Assembly: GCA_937874515.1 (NCBI GenBank)
Contig: CALNBV010000248.1
Span: 1-30,733, forward strand
Direction: 5' to 3'
From: an uncultured Paenibacillaceae bacterium
GTDB lineage: Bacteria; Bacillota; Bacilli; Aneurinibacillales; Aneurinibacillaceae
DNA length: 30,733 nucleotides
Part shown: in pieces, positions 23,258 through 30,733 of the stretch
Layout of the letters: every line of letters begins with the position of its first letter
How positions within the stretch are numbered: the stretch's first letter is position 1
The notes under the pieces: model-generated
The model's database searches: none
The model's input: only the letters and a program-made list of their open reading frames with translations
Told to the model about the DNA's origin: nothing
Translations under genes and position numbers: made by a program

Positions 23258-23938
23258 TTACACCTCAAACTTATAACCTATTCCCCAAACCGTTTGAATC
23301 ATTTTTCCGTCATCCCCCAGTTTCATCCGCAAGGTTTTCACATGGGTGTCAACGGTTCTGGCGTTACCATAGTATTCATATCCCCATACTTTTTCTAACA
23401 ATTGCTCCCTTGTTAATGCCTGGCCTACATGTTCTGTAAAACAATACAACAAATCAAATTCTTTTAAAGTCAGGGGTAATTCCTGGCCATTTAAACGTAC
23501 CTTATGGCCTTTTACATCTAATTCAATTGGTCCGAATTTATGATAATCATCATTGCTTACCGCTTGCATTTTTTGCATACGCCGCAATAAAGCTTCCACT
23601 CTGGCTACTAATTCTCTTGGGCTAAAAGGTTTAACCAAATAGTCATCTGCCCCAATTTTCAATCCATTGACACGGTCCCATTCTTCCCCCCTGGCCGTAA
23701 CGAATATAATGGGAATATAGGATGTCTCCCTTATTTTCATACAGGTAGACAACCCATCAAGGTTAGGCATCATCACATCTAAAACGATTAACTGAAAATC
23801 TTGTTTTTTCAATTGATCCAGCGCATCATAGCCATCTCGTGCTTCCACACACTTATACCCTTCCCTTGTTAAATACATGTTCATTAATTCCCGCATTTCA
23901 TCTTCATCATCTACGATTAAAATGGAAATTTCGCTCAC
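23258..23938 (-). CDS. OmpR/PhoB-family response regulator
   Basis: 226 residues. Receiver domain with acidic D10/D11, phospho-acceptor D54 in LIVLDVMMPNLDG, T81 and K103 in DDYLVKPF. The winged-helix DNA-binding domain (~130-226) has LTLKEFDLLYCFTEHVGQALTREQLLEKVWG and RTVDTHVKTLRMKLG. The general look is ResD-like, but the subfamily cannot be fixed. Start GTG 23938 overlaps the preceding stop as GTGA, and the stop lies two bases before the kinase start, so the three genes are translationally coupled. Confidence 0.93.
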   Translation of the reverse strand: MSEISILIVDDEDEMRELMNMYLTREGYKCVEARDGYDALDQLKKQDFQLIVLDVMMPNLDGLSTCMKIRETSYIPIIFVTARGEEWDRVNGLKIGADDYLVKPFSPRELVARVEALLRRMQKMQAVSNDDYHKFGPIELDVKGHKVRLNGQELPLTLKEFDLLYCFTEHVGQALTREQLLEKVWGYEYYGNARTVDTHVKTLRMKLGDDGKMIQTVWGIGYKFEV

Positions 23939-24927
23939 GTTCCGACACCTTCCCGTACAACAATTTGTAAACGTCCGCTTCCCACATTAAACGTGTTGGT
24001 CACCTTTAATGTAACAGGATCCACTTCAAAAACTTGATTGCTATCATAACTAGAAACATACAGCATTTTTTTACCGGCAGCTAATCCAAGAGGATTTGCC
24101 CCTAAATGTAAACGACCTGTTTCGTTACCTGTAGGTATGTCAAATCGATATAACGTATTGTTTCCATGGCTTAATACGAAAGCATTCTTATCATCCATGG
24201 TTAGAAAATCCACAGGCATTACTTGCGCAGGAAACTCCCTTTTTTTCTGTCCGTTAGAAAGAGAAAAAACGGAAATATTTTGTTCAGGTTCAGCCCCGGC
24301 ACCATGTCCCCCTACCCATAATTCATTGGTTTGTGCAATATATAAGCCGCCCATGGGGTTATCATTGGTTGTTAGTGTCGTCTTTACCTTTAATGTTTTT
24401 AAATCAATGATGGATAGAGAAGCACCATTTAAGTGGTACACAATCAATGATTGATAGTCAGGGGTAGGAATCATGGTATAAGGTGATTCCCCAACTTCCA
24501 CTTCACCCTTTTTTTCACCTTCTAAATCATAAAACAATACTTTATTCATATTTCTTTCCGCAAAATAGATCATTTTTTGATCAGCAGAAAGAACAGCATT
24601 TGAAATTCCTTCTCCTAGTTTCCATTGTTTTAGTTTGCCTGTTGACATATTTATAAATGTAACATCTGGATTTTGCCTTCCATAAATCATTAAGGTTTTA
24701 TTGTCGGGCATTAATAAAACTCTTGTAAAAGAAACCTCTAATTTCCATTTAGCCAATTGTTCGCCTGTTTCGATATTGATAAAAGAAACACTGGACTCAC
24801 GTACATTGGCAACAGCAATAACCGAATCTTGATCTGGCACTTGTTGAAAGGTTTTAAATTGGCAACCTGAAAGAAAGAAAATGATGGCAATAAATGTAAT
24901 AAGCAATAATGAACGTCTTCTGAACAT
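23935..24927 (-). CDS. YVTN-type beta-propeller lipoprotein
   Basis: 330 residues. Signal peptide with lipobox FLSGC (C22), then about seven blade-like repeats of ~40 residues: SVSFINIETGEQLAKWKLE, DVTFINMSTGKLKQWKL, NKVLFYDLEGEKKGEVEVG, SLSIIDLKTLKVKTTL and so on to NQVFEVDPVTLKVTNTFNVG. It is anchored outside the membrane and has no visible catalytic motif. It overlaps the response-regulator gene by 4 bases, so it may act as an accessory sensor for the kinase. Cytochrome cd1-like and YncE-like propellers are distant relatives. It follows AGAGGTGAG. Confidence 0.82.
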   Translation of the reverse strand: MFRRRSLLLITFIAIIFFLSGCQFKTFQQVPDQDSVIAVANVRESSVSFINIETGEQLAKWKLEVSFTRVLLMPDNKTLMIYGRQNPDVTFINMSTGKLKQWKLGEGISNAVLSADQKMIYFAERNMNKVLFYDLEGEKKGEVEVGESPYTMIPTPDYQSLIVYHLNGASLSIIDLKTLKVKTTLTTNDNPMGGLYIAQTNELWVGGHGAGAEPEQNISVFSLSNGQKKREFPAQVMPVDFLTMDDKNAFVLSHGNNTLYRFDIPTGNETGRLHLGANPLGLAAGKKMLYVSSYDSNQVFEVDPVTLKVTNTFNVGSGRLQIVVREGVGT

Positions 24928-24969
24928 AACCTACTCACCTCTCATTCTAACGAAGGGATTAACAAGTTT

Positions 24970-24975
24970 ATTATA
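24970..24975 (-). promoter_or_regulatory. Possible -10 element for the propeller-regulator-kinase operon
   Basis: Minus strand TATAAT at 24975-24970, 43 bases before the lipoprotein ATG. No convincing -35 hexamer is present (ACAAAA at 17 bases), so an activator may be needed. Confidence 0.35.
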
Positions 24976-25012
24976 ATGGATAGTTGTGTTACTTTTGTGA
25001 AATCTCTCCTTG

Positions 25013-25624
25013 TTACGAGGGAGTATTATTCAAACTTTTCCAAAGATAAAGGGAGGCAATAGAGCGATAAGGCTTCCACTTCTCACCAATCCCTTGAATT
25101 TCATCCTCTTTGGGAAGATCGGAAAAACCATAATTTTGTCCAATTGCTTTCTTGATGCCTAAATCCCCTGTGGGAAAAACGTCTAATCGATTTAATCCGA
25201 AAATTAAAAACATCTGTGCCGTCCATACACCAATCCCTTTTACTTTCACCAATTGCAAGATAATCTCTTCATCTTCTAAAGAGACCAATTGATCAAAACA
25301 TAGTTCACCTGCTATACATCTATGGGAGAGGTCTTTCAAATAAGAAACCTTAGAACGTGATAATCCTAAGGTTTTCAAAACTTCATCAGGGGTTTCCATA
25401 ATTGTTATTGGATCTAACCCCTGTTGAAAATATTGGTATACTTTATTTTTAATCGCTCTTGCTGCTTTAACAGATAATTGTTGTGAAATGATGGATTCAC
25501 AAAGGGTTACAAATAATTGTGATTGAGGTGTAAGAATGGGCATCTCATAGGTGTCAATTATTTTCTTCATAACTGGGTCTATTTTGGCTAAATAGTTGGT
25601 TCCTTCTCTTATTGAATTACTCAA
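25013..25624 (-). CDS. DNA-3-methyladenine glycosylase II (AlkA-like HhH-GPD)
   Basis: 203 residues, a compact helix-hairpin-helix glycosylase that excises alkylated bases. The SIISQQLSVKAA helix (~45-56) and the hairpin VKGIGVWTAQMF (~128-139) contact DNA. D154 in FPTGDLGIKKA is the catalytic aspartate. The C-terminal GIGEKWKPYRSIASLYLW is typical of AlkA-type enzymes. There is no Fe-S cluster cysteine set, which separates it from endonuclease III. It starts with TTG 25624, 15 bases after the unknown membrane protein gene, and is likely co-transcribed from spoIIIE. Confidence 0.9.
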   Translation of the reverse strand: MSNSIREGTNYLAKIDPVMKKIIDTYEMPILTPQSQLFVTLCESIISQQLSVKAARAIKNKVYQYFQQGLDPITIMETPDEVLKTLGLSRSKVSYLKDLSHRCIAGELCFDQLVSLEDEEIILQLVKVKGIGVWTAQMFLIFGLNRLDVFPTGDLGIKKAIGQNYGFSDLPKEDEIQGIGEKWKPYRSIASLYLWKSLNNTPS

Positions 25625-25639
25625 TTCCGTCCCATCCTC

Positions 25640-26083
25640 TCATTGATTCATCAACCAATGCTTTAAATCTGATTGCAGAACCCAATAAGGAATACTCTCT
25701 TGGGTAGAACTCTTCCATTGAATTAACACTTCTCCTTGAAAGGGTTGGATCGTAATCCATTCTCCTTCCCTTTCTAAAGAAAGTTTAATGGATGGTTGAT
25801 CCTTCAAATAGGAAACCTTATCAATGAATTTGGCCTCATTAAACCAGTTGATCACTTGAGCGATTTCTTCTTTTTGTAAGGTTCTCTCCCGAACTTCTCC
25901 TTGTTCGTGGCAATACAACGTCCCTTGTTTAATTTCCATACTGGATAATTTCTGATGTAAATGGTCAGAGGAAAAATACTTCTCAAACCTTTTTAACATC
26001 CCATTAGGCAAACTTACTAGAACCACCAACACAGTGCCAATGATATATCCTGCCCATTCCCAGTAGGAAACGTTTAAAAACAT
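25640..26083 (-). CDS. Unknown protein with N-terminal membrane anchor
   Basis: 147 residues that I do not recognise. Residues ~9-28 (WAGYIIGTVLVVLVSLPNG) form one membrane helix. The rest looks like a small, soluble alpha/beta domain with EEIAQVINWFNEAKFIDKVS and GEWITIQPFQGEVLIQW. No cysteine motif or catalytic signature stands out. SD AAAGGAGGG before ATG 26083 is strong. It sits 20 bases after spoIIIE and 15 before the glycosylase gene in one transcription unit. Confidence 0.7.
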   Translation of the reverse strand: MFLNVSYWEWAGYIIGTVLVVLVSLPNGMLKRFEKYFSSDHLHQKLSSMEIKQGTLYCHEQGEVRERTLQKEEIAQVINWFNEAKFIDKVSYLKDQPSIKLSLEREGEWITIQPFQGEVLIQWKSSTQESIPYWVLQSDLKHWLMNQ

Positions 26084-26103
26084 GACCGCCCTCCTTTGAT
26101 AAA

Positions 26104-28437
26104 TCAGGAAATCTGCGAATCATTTCTAGGAAGTAATACATCCCTTGGTTTACTGCCTTCATAAGGGCCAACTACACCACGGGCCTCCATCATGTCAATT
26201 AAACGGGCTGCCCGGGTATACCCCACTCGTAAGCGCCGTTGCAGAAGAGATGCAGAGGCTGTTTGTGTGTCACGCACCAGGGCAACTGCTTCATTATACA
26301 AATCATCTTCAGGCAAGGACCTGGAGTCGTTATTTTCCCCTGGAAGAATCATTTCTTCATCATAATTTGCCGCCTGTTGTTCCTTCGCATAAGCAACAAC
26401 AGCCTCAACATCGTGATCGCTAATAAAACAGCCCTGTACCCGAATTGGCTTGGCCGCTCCAACAGGAAGAAATAACATATCCCCTCGTCCTAACAGTTTT
26501 TCCGCTCCACCCATATCCAAAATGGTTCGTGAATCTGCCATAGATGAAACGCCAAAGGCGATACGAGAAGGGATATTCGCCTTAATCACCCCTGTAATAA
26601 CATCAACAGAAGGCCGTTGTGTAGCAATAATAAGATGAATTCCTGCTGCCCTGGCCATTTGTGCTAAACGGCATATAGCATCTTCAACATCTGAAGGAGC
26701 CACCATCATCAAGTCTGCTAATTCATCTACGATGACAACAATTAATGGCAATGGGGGGAATTTGGCTTCCTGGGCTAATAAATTATAACGTTCAATATCC
26801 CGTGCCCCTTCTTTGGCAAACAGTTCATAACGCCGTTCCATTTCTTGCACCACTTTTTTCAAAGCCATAGAAGCCCGACGAGGGTCAGTGACAACCGGGG
26901 CAAGAAGATGAGGAATCCCGTTATAAATATTCAACTCTACCATTTTCGGATCAATCATCATAAATTTGACTTCGCTAGGTTTAGCTTTATATAAAATACT
27001 CAGGATAATACTGTTTATACATACAGATTTCCCACTTCCTGTAGCACCTGCAACAAGAAGATGAGGCATTTTCGCTAAATTAGCGACAATAGGACGTCCG
27101 GCAATATCTCTCCCCAGAGCTAAGCTTAGGGCATTTTTTGCTGTGCCATATTCATCGGATTCAATAACTTCCCGTAAACTAACCAGTGATATTTCATCAT
27201 TGGGGACTTCAATGCCTATGGCTGACTTCCCTGGGATTGGTGCTTCAATGCGAATTCCTCGGGCAGCAAGTGCCAGGGCAATATCATCGGTCAATGACAC
27301 AATACGGCTCACTTTCACCCCAATAGCTGGCTGTAATTCATAACGGGTGACAGCCGGTCCACGATGAACTTGCAATACCTTTGCTTGCACGCCAAAGCTT
27401 TCCAGGGTGGATTCTAATTTCCGAGCATTCCCCTGCATACTTTTACTAGAGACAGACTGTCTTACATTTTTGTTCACTTCTAATAAATCAAGGTTTGGCA
27501 ATCGATAAAAAGTTTCCACAGATTCATCAGCAAATTTAATAGGGAATTCTCTTTCTTTTAATACAACTTTAATATTATTTTCCTGTTTCTGTACTTTTTC
27601 TGTGAAGTCATGGATGACCGTTTCTTCCCTTTGGCTGCTATTCTCATGGTTCATGGTGTGAGTAAACCCATCCTCACTGGTTGCTGTGGGATATATGATA
27701 ATCTCCTCTTCGCCAGGAAAAGAAGGCTCTTCATCAACCATTGTGTGTTTGCCTGTGGAGGATATTCCTTTTTTCTCTTCTCGTTGGTCACGAATCAATT
27801 CCCAACTGTCCCGAGCTACTTCCCCCACTCGCTTTCCCCCCCTTTGAATAAGGTTTTTTAGTAGGGAAAAACTACGTACATAGGATAGTTTGAAGGCCAA
27901 CAGGATGCCAATAAGGATCATAAAAACTAAAACTAGTCCAATTCCCTCTGGACTAACCACATAGGAAAGAAAAGCATAACCCAATGCCCCTCCGATCCCT
28001 CCCCCAACATCTGTGGTAGAAGGATTTCCATTATTCCATTGCATTTTTTCTTGAAGTAACTGTTGCCAGGTGATTGAAATAATAGACTCTTGCTGAAACT
28101 TACCCCCTGCGGTAATGGCATCCACAAATAATGTATGGTTCCATATTAAGAGAGTATAGAATAAGAGGAAAAAGCCAAGCCATCTTGGGGTATAAAATAT
28201 GGGCCAGCTCCTTTTAAGCATTAAATAAACTCCAACTCCTATTCCAAATAGAGGAATAAGGAAATCCCAGGACCCTGCAATAACGCGAAACGCCCAGGAA
28301 ACATACCGGCCAAAAAAGCTTGAATTAGAAAAGGTTAGAAGAGCTAACAGGGATAATGCAATAATAACCAGACCATATAATTCATAACGTAAAGACTCAC
28401 GGACACCTTTTTTATTCCTTTTTCTTTTTTTAGCCAA
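26104..28437 (-). CDS. spoIIIE: DNA translocase SpoIIIE/FtsK
   Basis: 777 residues. Four membrane helices in the first ~185 residues anchor it at the septum. A charged linker (~200-300) follows, then the RecA-like motor with Walker A GATGSGKS (~464-471) and Walker B LPLIVVIVDELADLMMV. The C-terminal gamma winged helix (SASLLQRRLRVGYTRAARLIDMM, then GVVGPYEGSKPRDVL) reads the polarity of the chromosome. It pumps the chromosome into the forespore. TTG 28437 (MAKKRKRNKKG) is preferred over ATG 28449 because GGATGGTGAT lies directly before it and homologues begin this way. tepA-ylzJ-spoIIIE order matches Bacillus. SpoIIIE versus vegetative SftA/FtsK: the four-helix N-terminus and synteny favour SpoIIIE. 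Confidence 0.93.
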   Translation of the reverse strand: MAKKRKRNKKGVRESLRYELYGLVIIALSLLALLTFSNSSFFGRYVSWAFRVIAGSWDFLIPLFGIGVGVYLMLKRSWPIFYTPRWLGFFLLFYTLLIWNHTLFVDAITAGGKFQQESIISITWQQLLQEKMQWNNGNPSTTDVGGGIGGALGYAFLSYVVSPEGIGLVLVFMILIGILLAFKLSYVRSFSLLKNLIQRGGKRVGEVARDSWELIRDQREEKKGISSTGKHTMVDEEPSFPGEEEIIIYPTATSEDGFTHTMNHENSSQREETVIHDFTEKVQKQENNIKVVLKEREFPIKFADESVETFYRLPNLDLLEVNKNVRQSVSSKSMQGNARKLESTLESFGVQAKVLQVHRGPAVTRYELQPAIGVKVSRIVSLTDDIALALAARGIRIEAPIPGKSAIGIEVPNDEISLVSLREVIESDEYGTAKNALSLALGRDIAGRPIVANLAKMPHLLVAGATGSGKSVCINSIILSILYKAKPSEVKFMMIDPKMVELNIYNGIPHLLAPVVTDPRRASMALKKVVQEMERRYELFAKEGARDIERYNLLAQEAKFPPLPLIVVIVDELADLMMVAPSDVEDAICRLAQMARAAGIHLIIATQRPSVDVITGVIKANIPSRIAFGVSSMADSRTILDMGGAEKLLGRGDMLFLPVGAAKPIRVQGCFISDHDVEAVVAYAKEQQAANYDEEMILPGENNDSRSLPEDDLYNEAVALVRDTQTASASLLQRRLRVGYTRAARLIDMMEARGVVGPYEGSKPRDVLLPRNDSQIS

Positions 28438-28454
28438 AATTATCACCATCCAAA

Positions 28455-28494
28455 TAAAAAGGCAACCGAACCCCCCTAGGCTGCGGATGCCTTT
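28455..28494 (-). terminator. Hairpin with U-tract in the spoIIIE leader
   Basis: AAAGGCA-A-CCG (28458-28468) pairs with CGG-A-TGCCTTT (28484-28494). The minus-strand RNA continues with UUUUUAUUUGG directly into the spoIIIE ribosome binding site. It can terminate the tepA-ylzJ transcript, and it also lies downstream of the apparent spoIIIE promoter. Confidence 0.75.
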
Positions 28495-28525
28495 CTTGAC
28501 TAAATTCTTCCTGTTCGTATTTCAA

Positions 28526-28554
28526 ATTATACCATAACTCAACTCCAGGGTCAT
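28526..28554 (-). promoter_or_regulatory. Probable sigma-A promoter of spoIIIE
   Basis: Minus strand ATGACC (28554-28549), 17-base spacer, TATAAT (28531-28526). The predicted transcript would begin near 28519 and carry an ~80-base leader containing the hairpin before the TTG start. Confidence 0.55.
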
Positions 28555-28562
28555 CGTGGGTA

Positions 28563-28790
28563 TTATGTCGATAAGTTGGGTCGAAAAAAGATTTTTTGCC
28601 CCGGAGCATAGGTTGGATTAAGGTAGTCTTGAGGATTGGGGCTAATCAACCGAACAATTCGAGCCTGGTTCATGTCAATAGGCTGCACCAGCATGGTTAC
28701 GGAACCCACCTGTAGTTCAACTTGTTGATAATCACTTTCTTTTTCATTTTGAAAAATTAATTCCATTGGCATTACGGAATAAATGATCAT
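28563..28790 (-). CDS. ylzJ: YlzJ-like protein
   Basis: 75 residues starting MIIYSVMPMELIF and ending near YAPGQKIFFRPN, a small conserved protein of spore formers with unknown role. It contains no membrane helix. It overlaps the tepA stop by one base (TAATG), so translation is coupled, and lies between tepA and spoIIIE as in Bacillus. Confidence 0.85.
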   Translation of the reverse strand: MIIYSVMPMELIFQNEKESDYQQVELQVGSVTMLVQPIDMNQARIVRLISPNPQDYLNPTYAPGQKIFFRPNLST

Positions 28791-29536
28791 TATTGAACCA
28801 CCTGCTTTGATTGTTGTAGTCTATAATTATTGATTCTGTTTTGTAATTCTCGAATCGCTTCCCCTAAACCTCCTACCTGGTCAATCAAACCACACTCTAC
28901 TGCTTTCGAACCTACAATATTCGTTCCTACATCCCGTGTAAGTTCCCCTACTTTTAACATGAGTTCTCTAAAAGTATCTTCGCTAATGTTAGAATGGTTG
29001 GTGACAAATTTTACAACTCGATCTTGCATTTTTGCTATATACTCAAAACTCTCTGCAACCCCAATCACCAGTCCTGATAACCTGACAGGGTGTATGGTCA
29101 TGGTAGCTGTCTCAGCAATTAAGGAATAATCTGATGCCACCGCAATGGGAACACCAATGCTATGACCTCCTCCAAGAACTAAAGTTACTGTAGGTTTAGA
29201 GAGTGATGCAATCATTTCTGCAATGGCTAGTCCCGCTTCTACATCTCCACCAACTGTATTTAAAATAACAAGAACCCCTTCAATTTTTGGATTTTGTTCA
29301 GCGGCAACTAGTTGTGGAATCACATGTTCATATTTCGTTGTTTTATTTTGGGGAGGCAATTGAATATGCCCTTCAACCTGTCCAATAATGGTCAGGCAAT
29401 AAATATTGCTTTCATTAATAGAAGGAATACTGGTTTGACCCAATTGCTGGATCATATTTGTTAATCCTTTATCATCTTCTCCCTCAATGGAAGGCTCTTT
29501 CTTTTCAGGTGATAGTGGTTGTTCTTCTGATTTCAA
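28790..29536 (-). CDS. tepA: ClpP-like translocation-enhancing protein TepA
   Basis: 248 residues of the ClpP/crotonase-fold serine peptidases. The oxyanion region is ILNTVGGDVEAGLAI, the putative nucleophile S126 lies in LGGGHSIGVPIAVA, and H149 lies in TATMTIHPVR. The N-terminal ~40 residues are charged and disordered. TepA of Bacillus is linked to protein export and spore formation and acts in the cytosol. TTG 29536 follows AAGGAGGAAG. A CATACTAT element upstream resembles the -10 of mother-cell sigma factors, but I could not match a -35. Confidence 0.9.
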   Translation of the reverse strand: MKSEEQPLSPEKKEPSIEGEDDKGLTNMIQQLGQTSIPSINESNIYCLTIIGQVEGHIQLPPQNKTTKYEHVIPQLVAAEQNPKIEGVLVILNTVGGDVEAGLAIAEMIASLSKPTVTLVLGGGHSIGVPIAVASDYSLIAETATMTIHPVRLSGLVIGVAESFEYIAKMQDRVVKFVTNHSNISEDTFRELMLKVGELTRDVGTNIVGSKAVECGLIDQVGGLGEAIRELQNRINNYRLQQSKQVVQ

Positions 29537-29606
29537 AGGTAACTTCCTCCTTCCGGCATCCTACCCATAGTATGGTTTCCAATCATTAAAACCATTCCTT
29601 TAAATA

Positions 29607-29636
29607 TTGAATGAAAAAAAATAGCCAGGAAATAAT
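29607..29636 (+). promoter_or_regulatory. Possible promoter of the 43-residue acidic protein
   Basis: TTGAAT (29607-29612), 18-base spacer, AATAAT (29631-29636), 36 bases before the start. Confidence 0.4.
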
Positions 29637-29672
29637 ACCTTTTAGATTTTTTTAGGAAGGAGGGGACTATGT

Positions 29673-29804
29673 ATGATGAAAGATCCCCATGAAAAAAAAC
29701 TTTCAGAAGAAATGAACCCTGAGAAAGCAGGAGAACCATTAGAGCCTGATTTAACTCAATTTCTCCATGAAGATTTAATGGACGAATATGATAAATGGTT
29801 CTAA
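29673..29804 (+). CDS. Small acidic protein, 43 residues
   Basis: A short frame with ATGATG at 29673 behind an excellent SD (AGGAAGGAGGGG, 29654-29665), ending TAA 29804. The peptide begins MMKDPHEKKLSEEMNPEKAG and ends DEYDKWF. It is strongly acidic, has no membrane segment and looks protein-like. A candidate promoter precedes it and an intrinsic terminator follows at once. Family unknown to me. Confidence 0.6.
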   Translation: MMKDPHEKKLSEEMNPEKAGEPLEPDLTQFLHEDLMDEYDKWF

Positions 29805-29807
29805 AGT

Positions 29808-29851
29808 AAAGAAGAATAAAACCCCTTTAGAGGGGGTTTATTCTTCTTCTT
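29808..29851. terminator. Bidirectional terminator shared by two small genes
   Basis: AAGAAGAATAAAACCCC pairs with GGGGGTTTATTCTTCTT around TTTAGA, a stem of about 16 pairs. It ends the plus-strand small gene, and its right arm encodes the last codons and stop of the minus-strand small gene. Confidence 0.88.
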
Positions 29852-29948
29852 TTTCCCGCCATTCCGTGATGATTTTCGTAATTTCATATACACCATTCTC
29901 TACAATACCAACCTGGATTTCTTCATTCGTTTTTTCCTCATTGCTCAT
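29838..29948 (-). CDS. Small protein, 36 residues
   Basis: Minus-strand frame MSNEEKTNEEIQVGIVENGV continuing to ITEWREKEEE, stop TAA at 29840-29838. ATG 29948 has AGGA seven bases upstream; an in-frame ATG at 29957 would add three residues. The terminator begins inside its last codons, as seen for other genes here. Too short to assign; expression is inferred from the ribosome binding site and terminator. Confidence 0.45.
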   Translation of the reverse strand: MSNEEKTNEEIQVGIVENGVYEITKIITEWREKEEE

Positions 29949-30014
29949 TTCAGTCATCCTACTTTCTTATATATTACTTAAGTACATTATTATCTTTTAT
30001 TACCCAACTTAATG

Positions 30015-30635
30015 TTATTTAGTCTGTTTACGCAACCATCCTACAGGTTGTTTTCCGTCTCCAAGAAAATAATGCCCATCCCTTACTTCTAGTTTAAAGG
30101 TTTCTCTGGGTTTTGCATAAATATTTTGTTGAATAATTTCAATTGAGTCATTGTCTACTTTAGTGATAATGGCTACATGCCCGTACAACCCGGTTTGAAA
30201 AACCAGTAAATCATCTGGTTCAGGTTTGACATTTCCCCCATTTAGATACTGGTACAGGCCTCTCTCCTTATTGAAAGCGCCCTGGGATAAGGTATTATTA
30301 AAAAAGTCTTTGGCATTCCCATATAGGTTAGGCATGGAATGGCCTTTCGCATCATAATAGAAACGTTTAACGTACTCTACGCATTGCCACTTATATCCAT
30401 AATAATATCCATCAGGATTAAAGTTTTTCCCATGGCTCTGAGTATAATTTAATCCATTTTCAAACACGGATACCCCTTTATATTCATCGATTACAGATCC
30501 AATTTCTTGTTGATTCCAGGGCAATACCTTTTCCATCTTTTTCTTTTCCCAATCCATTATAACACCAACAACAAAGATACCGCCTACTATAAAAAGGGAC
30601 AAAATAAGTCCAATCCAAATAGAAACTCTTTTCAT
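30015..30635 (-). CDS. Membrane-anchored CHAP-domain amidase/peptidase
   Basis: 206 residues. An uncleaved-looking hydrophobic helix occupies ~7-27 (IWIGLILSLFIVGGIFVVGV). After a charged stretch, a CHAP domain begins with YYYGYKWQCVEYVKRFYYDA holding the catalytic cysteine C85. Then LYGHVAIITKV holds H153 and EIIQQN follows. CHAP enzymes cleave peptide or amide bonds, commonly in peptidoglycan; closest resemblance is to the glutathionylspermidine amidase-type CHAP group, so the substrate is unsure. ATG 30635 is preferred over the overlapping TTG 30638 because GAGAGG has better spacing to it. Confidence 0.83.
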   Translation of the reverse strand: MKRVSIWIGLILSLFIVGGIFVVGVIMDWEKKKMEKVLPWNQQEIGSVIDEYKGVSVFENGLNYTQSHGKNFNPDGYYYGYKWQCVEYVKRFYYDAKGHSMPNLYGNAKDFFNNTLSQGAFNKERGLYQYLNGGNVKPEPDDLLVFQTGLYGHVAIITKVDNDSIEIIQQNIYAKPRETFKLEVRDGHYFLGDGKQPVGWLRKQTK

Positions 30636-30680
30636 CAAAACCTCTCCCCAATTGTCTTGCTTATCATTATATAGGAAATA

Positions 30681-30716
30681 AGAAAAGCCCCATAGATTAA
30701 ACTATGAGGCTTCTTT
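30681..30716 (-). terminator. Terminator of a gene beyond the right edge
   Basis: AAGCCCCATAG pairs with CTATGAGGCTT (one mismatch) around ATTAAA. The minus-strand side runs into TTTTCTTATTT, fitting a gene transcribed leftward from outside the window. Confidence 0.75.
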
Positions 30717-30733
30717 GTTTCATACCTAAGTAT

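Noticed and set aside
29533..29739. 68-residue minus-strand frame upstream of tepA
   Set aside because: It overlaps the better supported plus-strand small gene and lacks a ribosome binding site; tepA has its own strong SD.

Overview
The window reads as a low-GC, endospore-forming, Gram-positive chromosome (Bacillales or a close relative). Evidence: SpoIIIE, TepA and YlzJ in the order known from Bacillus, a YhcN/YlaJ-type and a GerM-type lipoprotein, strong AGGAGG-like ribosome binding sites, many TTG/GTG starts and classic intrinsic terminators. A nitrous-oxide-reductase accessory set (nosDLYF) suggests anaerobic respiration, and an in-frame UGA in a HesB-like gene suggests selenocysteine use. 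The species cannot be named from this sequence.

Layout. (1) 1-3528, minus: fatty-acid beta-oxidation genes fadN-fadA, with a further gene apparently starting at the left edge. (2) 3605-4032, plus: promoter, a 94-codon HesB/IscA-like gene read through an in-frame TGA, and a terminator. (3) 4118-13597, plus: a cysteine-rich probable surface protein broken by a +1 frameshift, followed by eight tightly packed genes for a nonulosonic acid, best fit legionaminic acid: 4,6-dehydratase, aminotransferase, NeuB-type synthase, NeuC-type hydrolysing epimerase, NeuD-type acetyltransferase, SpsF-type cytidylyltransferase, a second divergent NeuB homologue and a GT-B-like candidate transferase. (4) 13599-15138, minus: a CvfB/YitL-like RNA-binding protein and a YhcN-type lipoprotein. 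(5) 15151-17605, minus: a class I CoA-transferase and a LytTR regulator, with direct repeats between them. (6) 17803-18357, plus: a GerM-domain lipoprotein. (7) 18380-24927, minus: beta-propeller lipoprotein, OmpR-type regulator, histidine kinase, then nosD, nosL, nosY, nosF; no nosZ is present. (8) 25013-29536, minus: tepA-ylzJ, then spoIIIE, an unknown membrane-anchored protein and an AlkA-type DNA glycosylase. (9) 29607-30716: two opposed micro-genes sharing a terminator, a CHAP-domain protein and a terminator for a gene beyond the right edge.

How the genes fit together. The acetyl-CoA released by FadN/FadA could connect to the CoA-transferase, which the LytTR protein may control through the GTTAAAGCAG repeats. 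The sugar operon plausibly makes and attaches a CMP-activated nonulosonate to a surface or spore-surface acceptor, for which the cysteine-rich protein at the operon head is a candidate. The nos genes form a copper-delivery and maturation module next to a translationally coupled sensor system. No gene-free stretch exceeds 300 bases; no tRNA, rRNA, insertion sequence or CRISPR array was seen.
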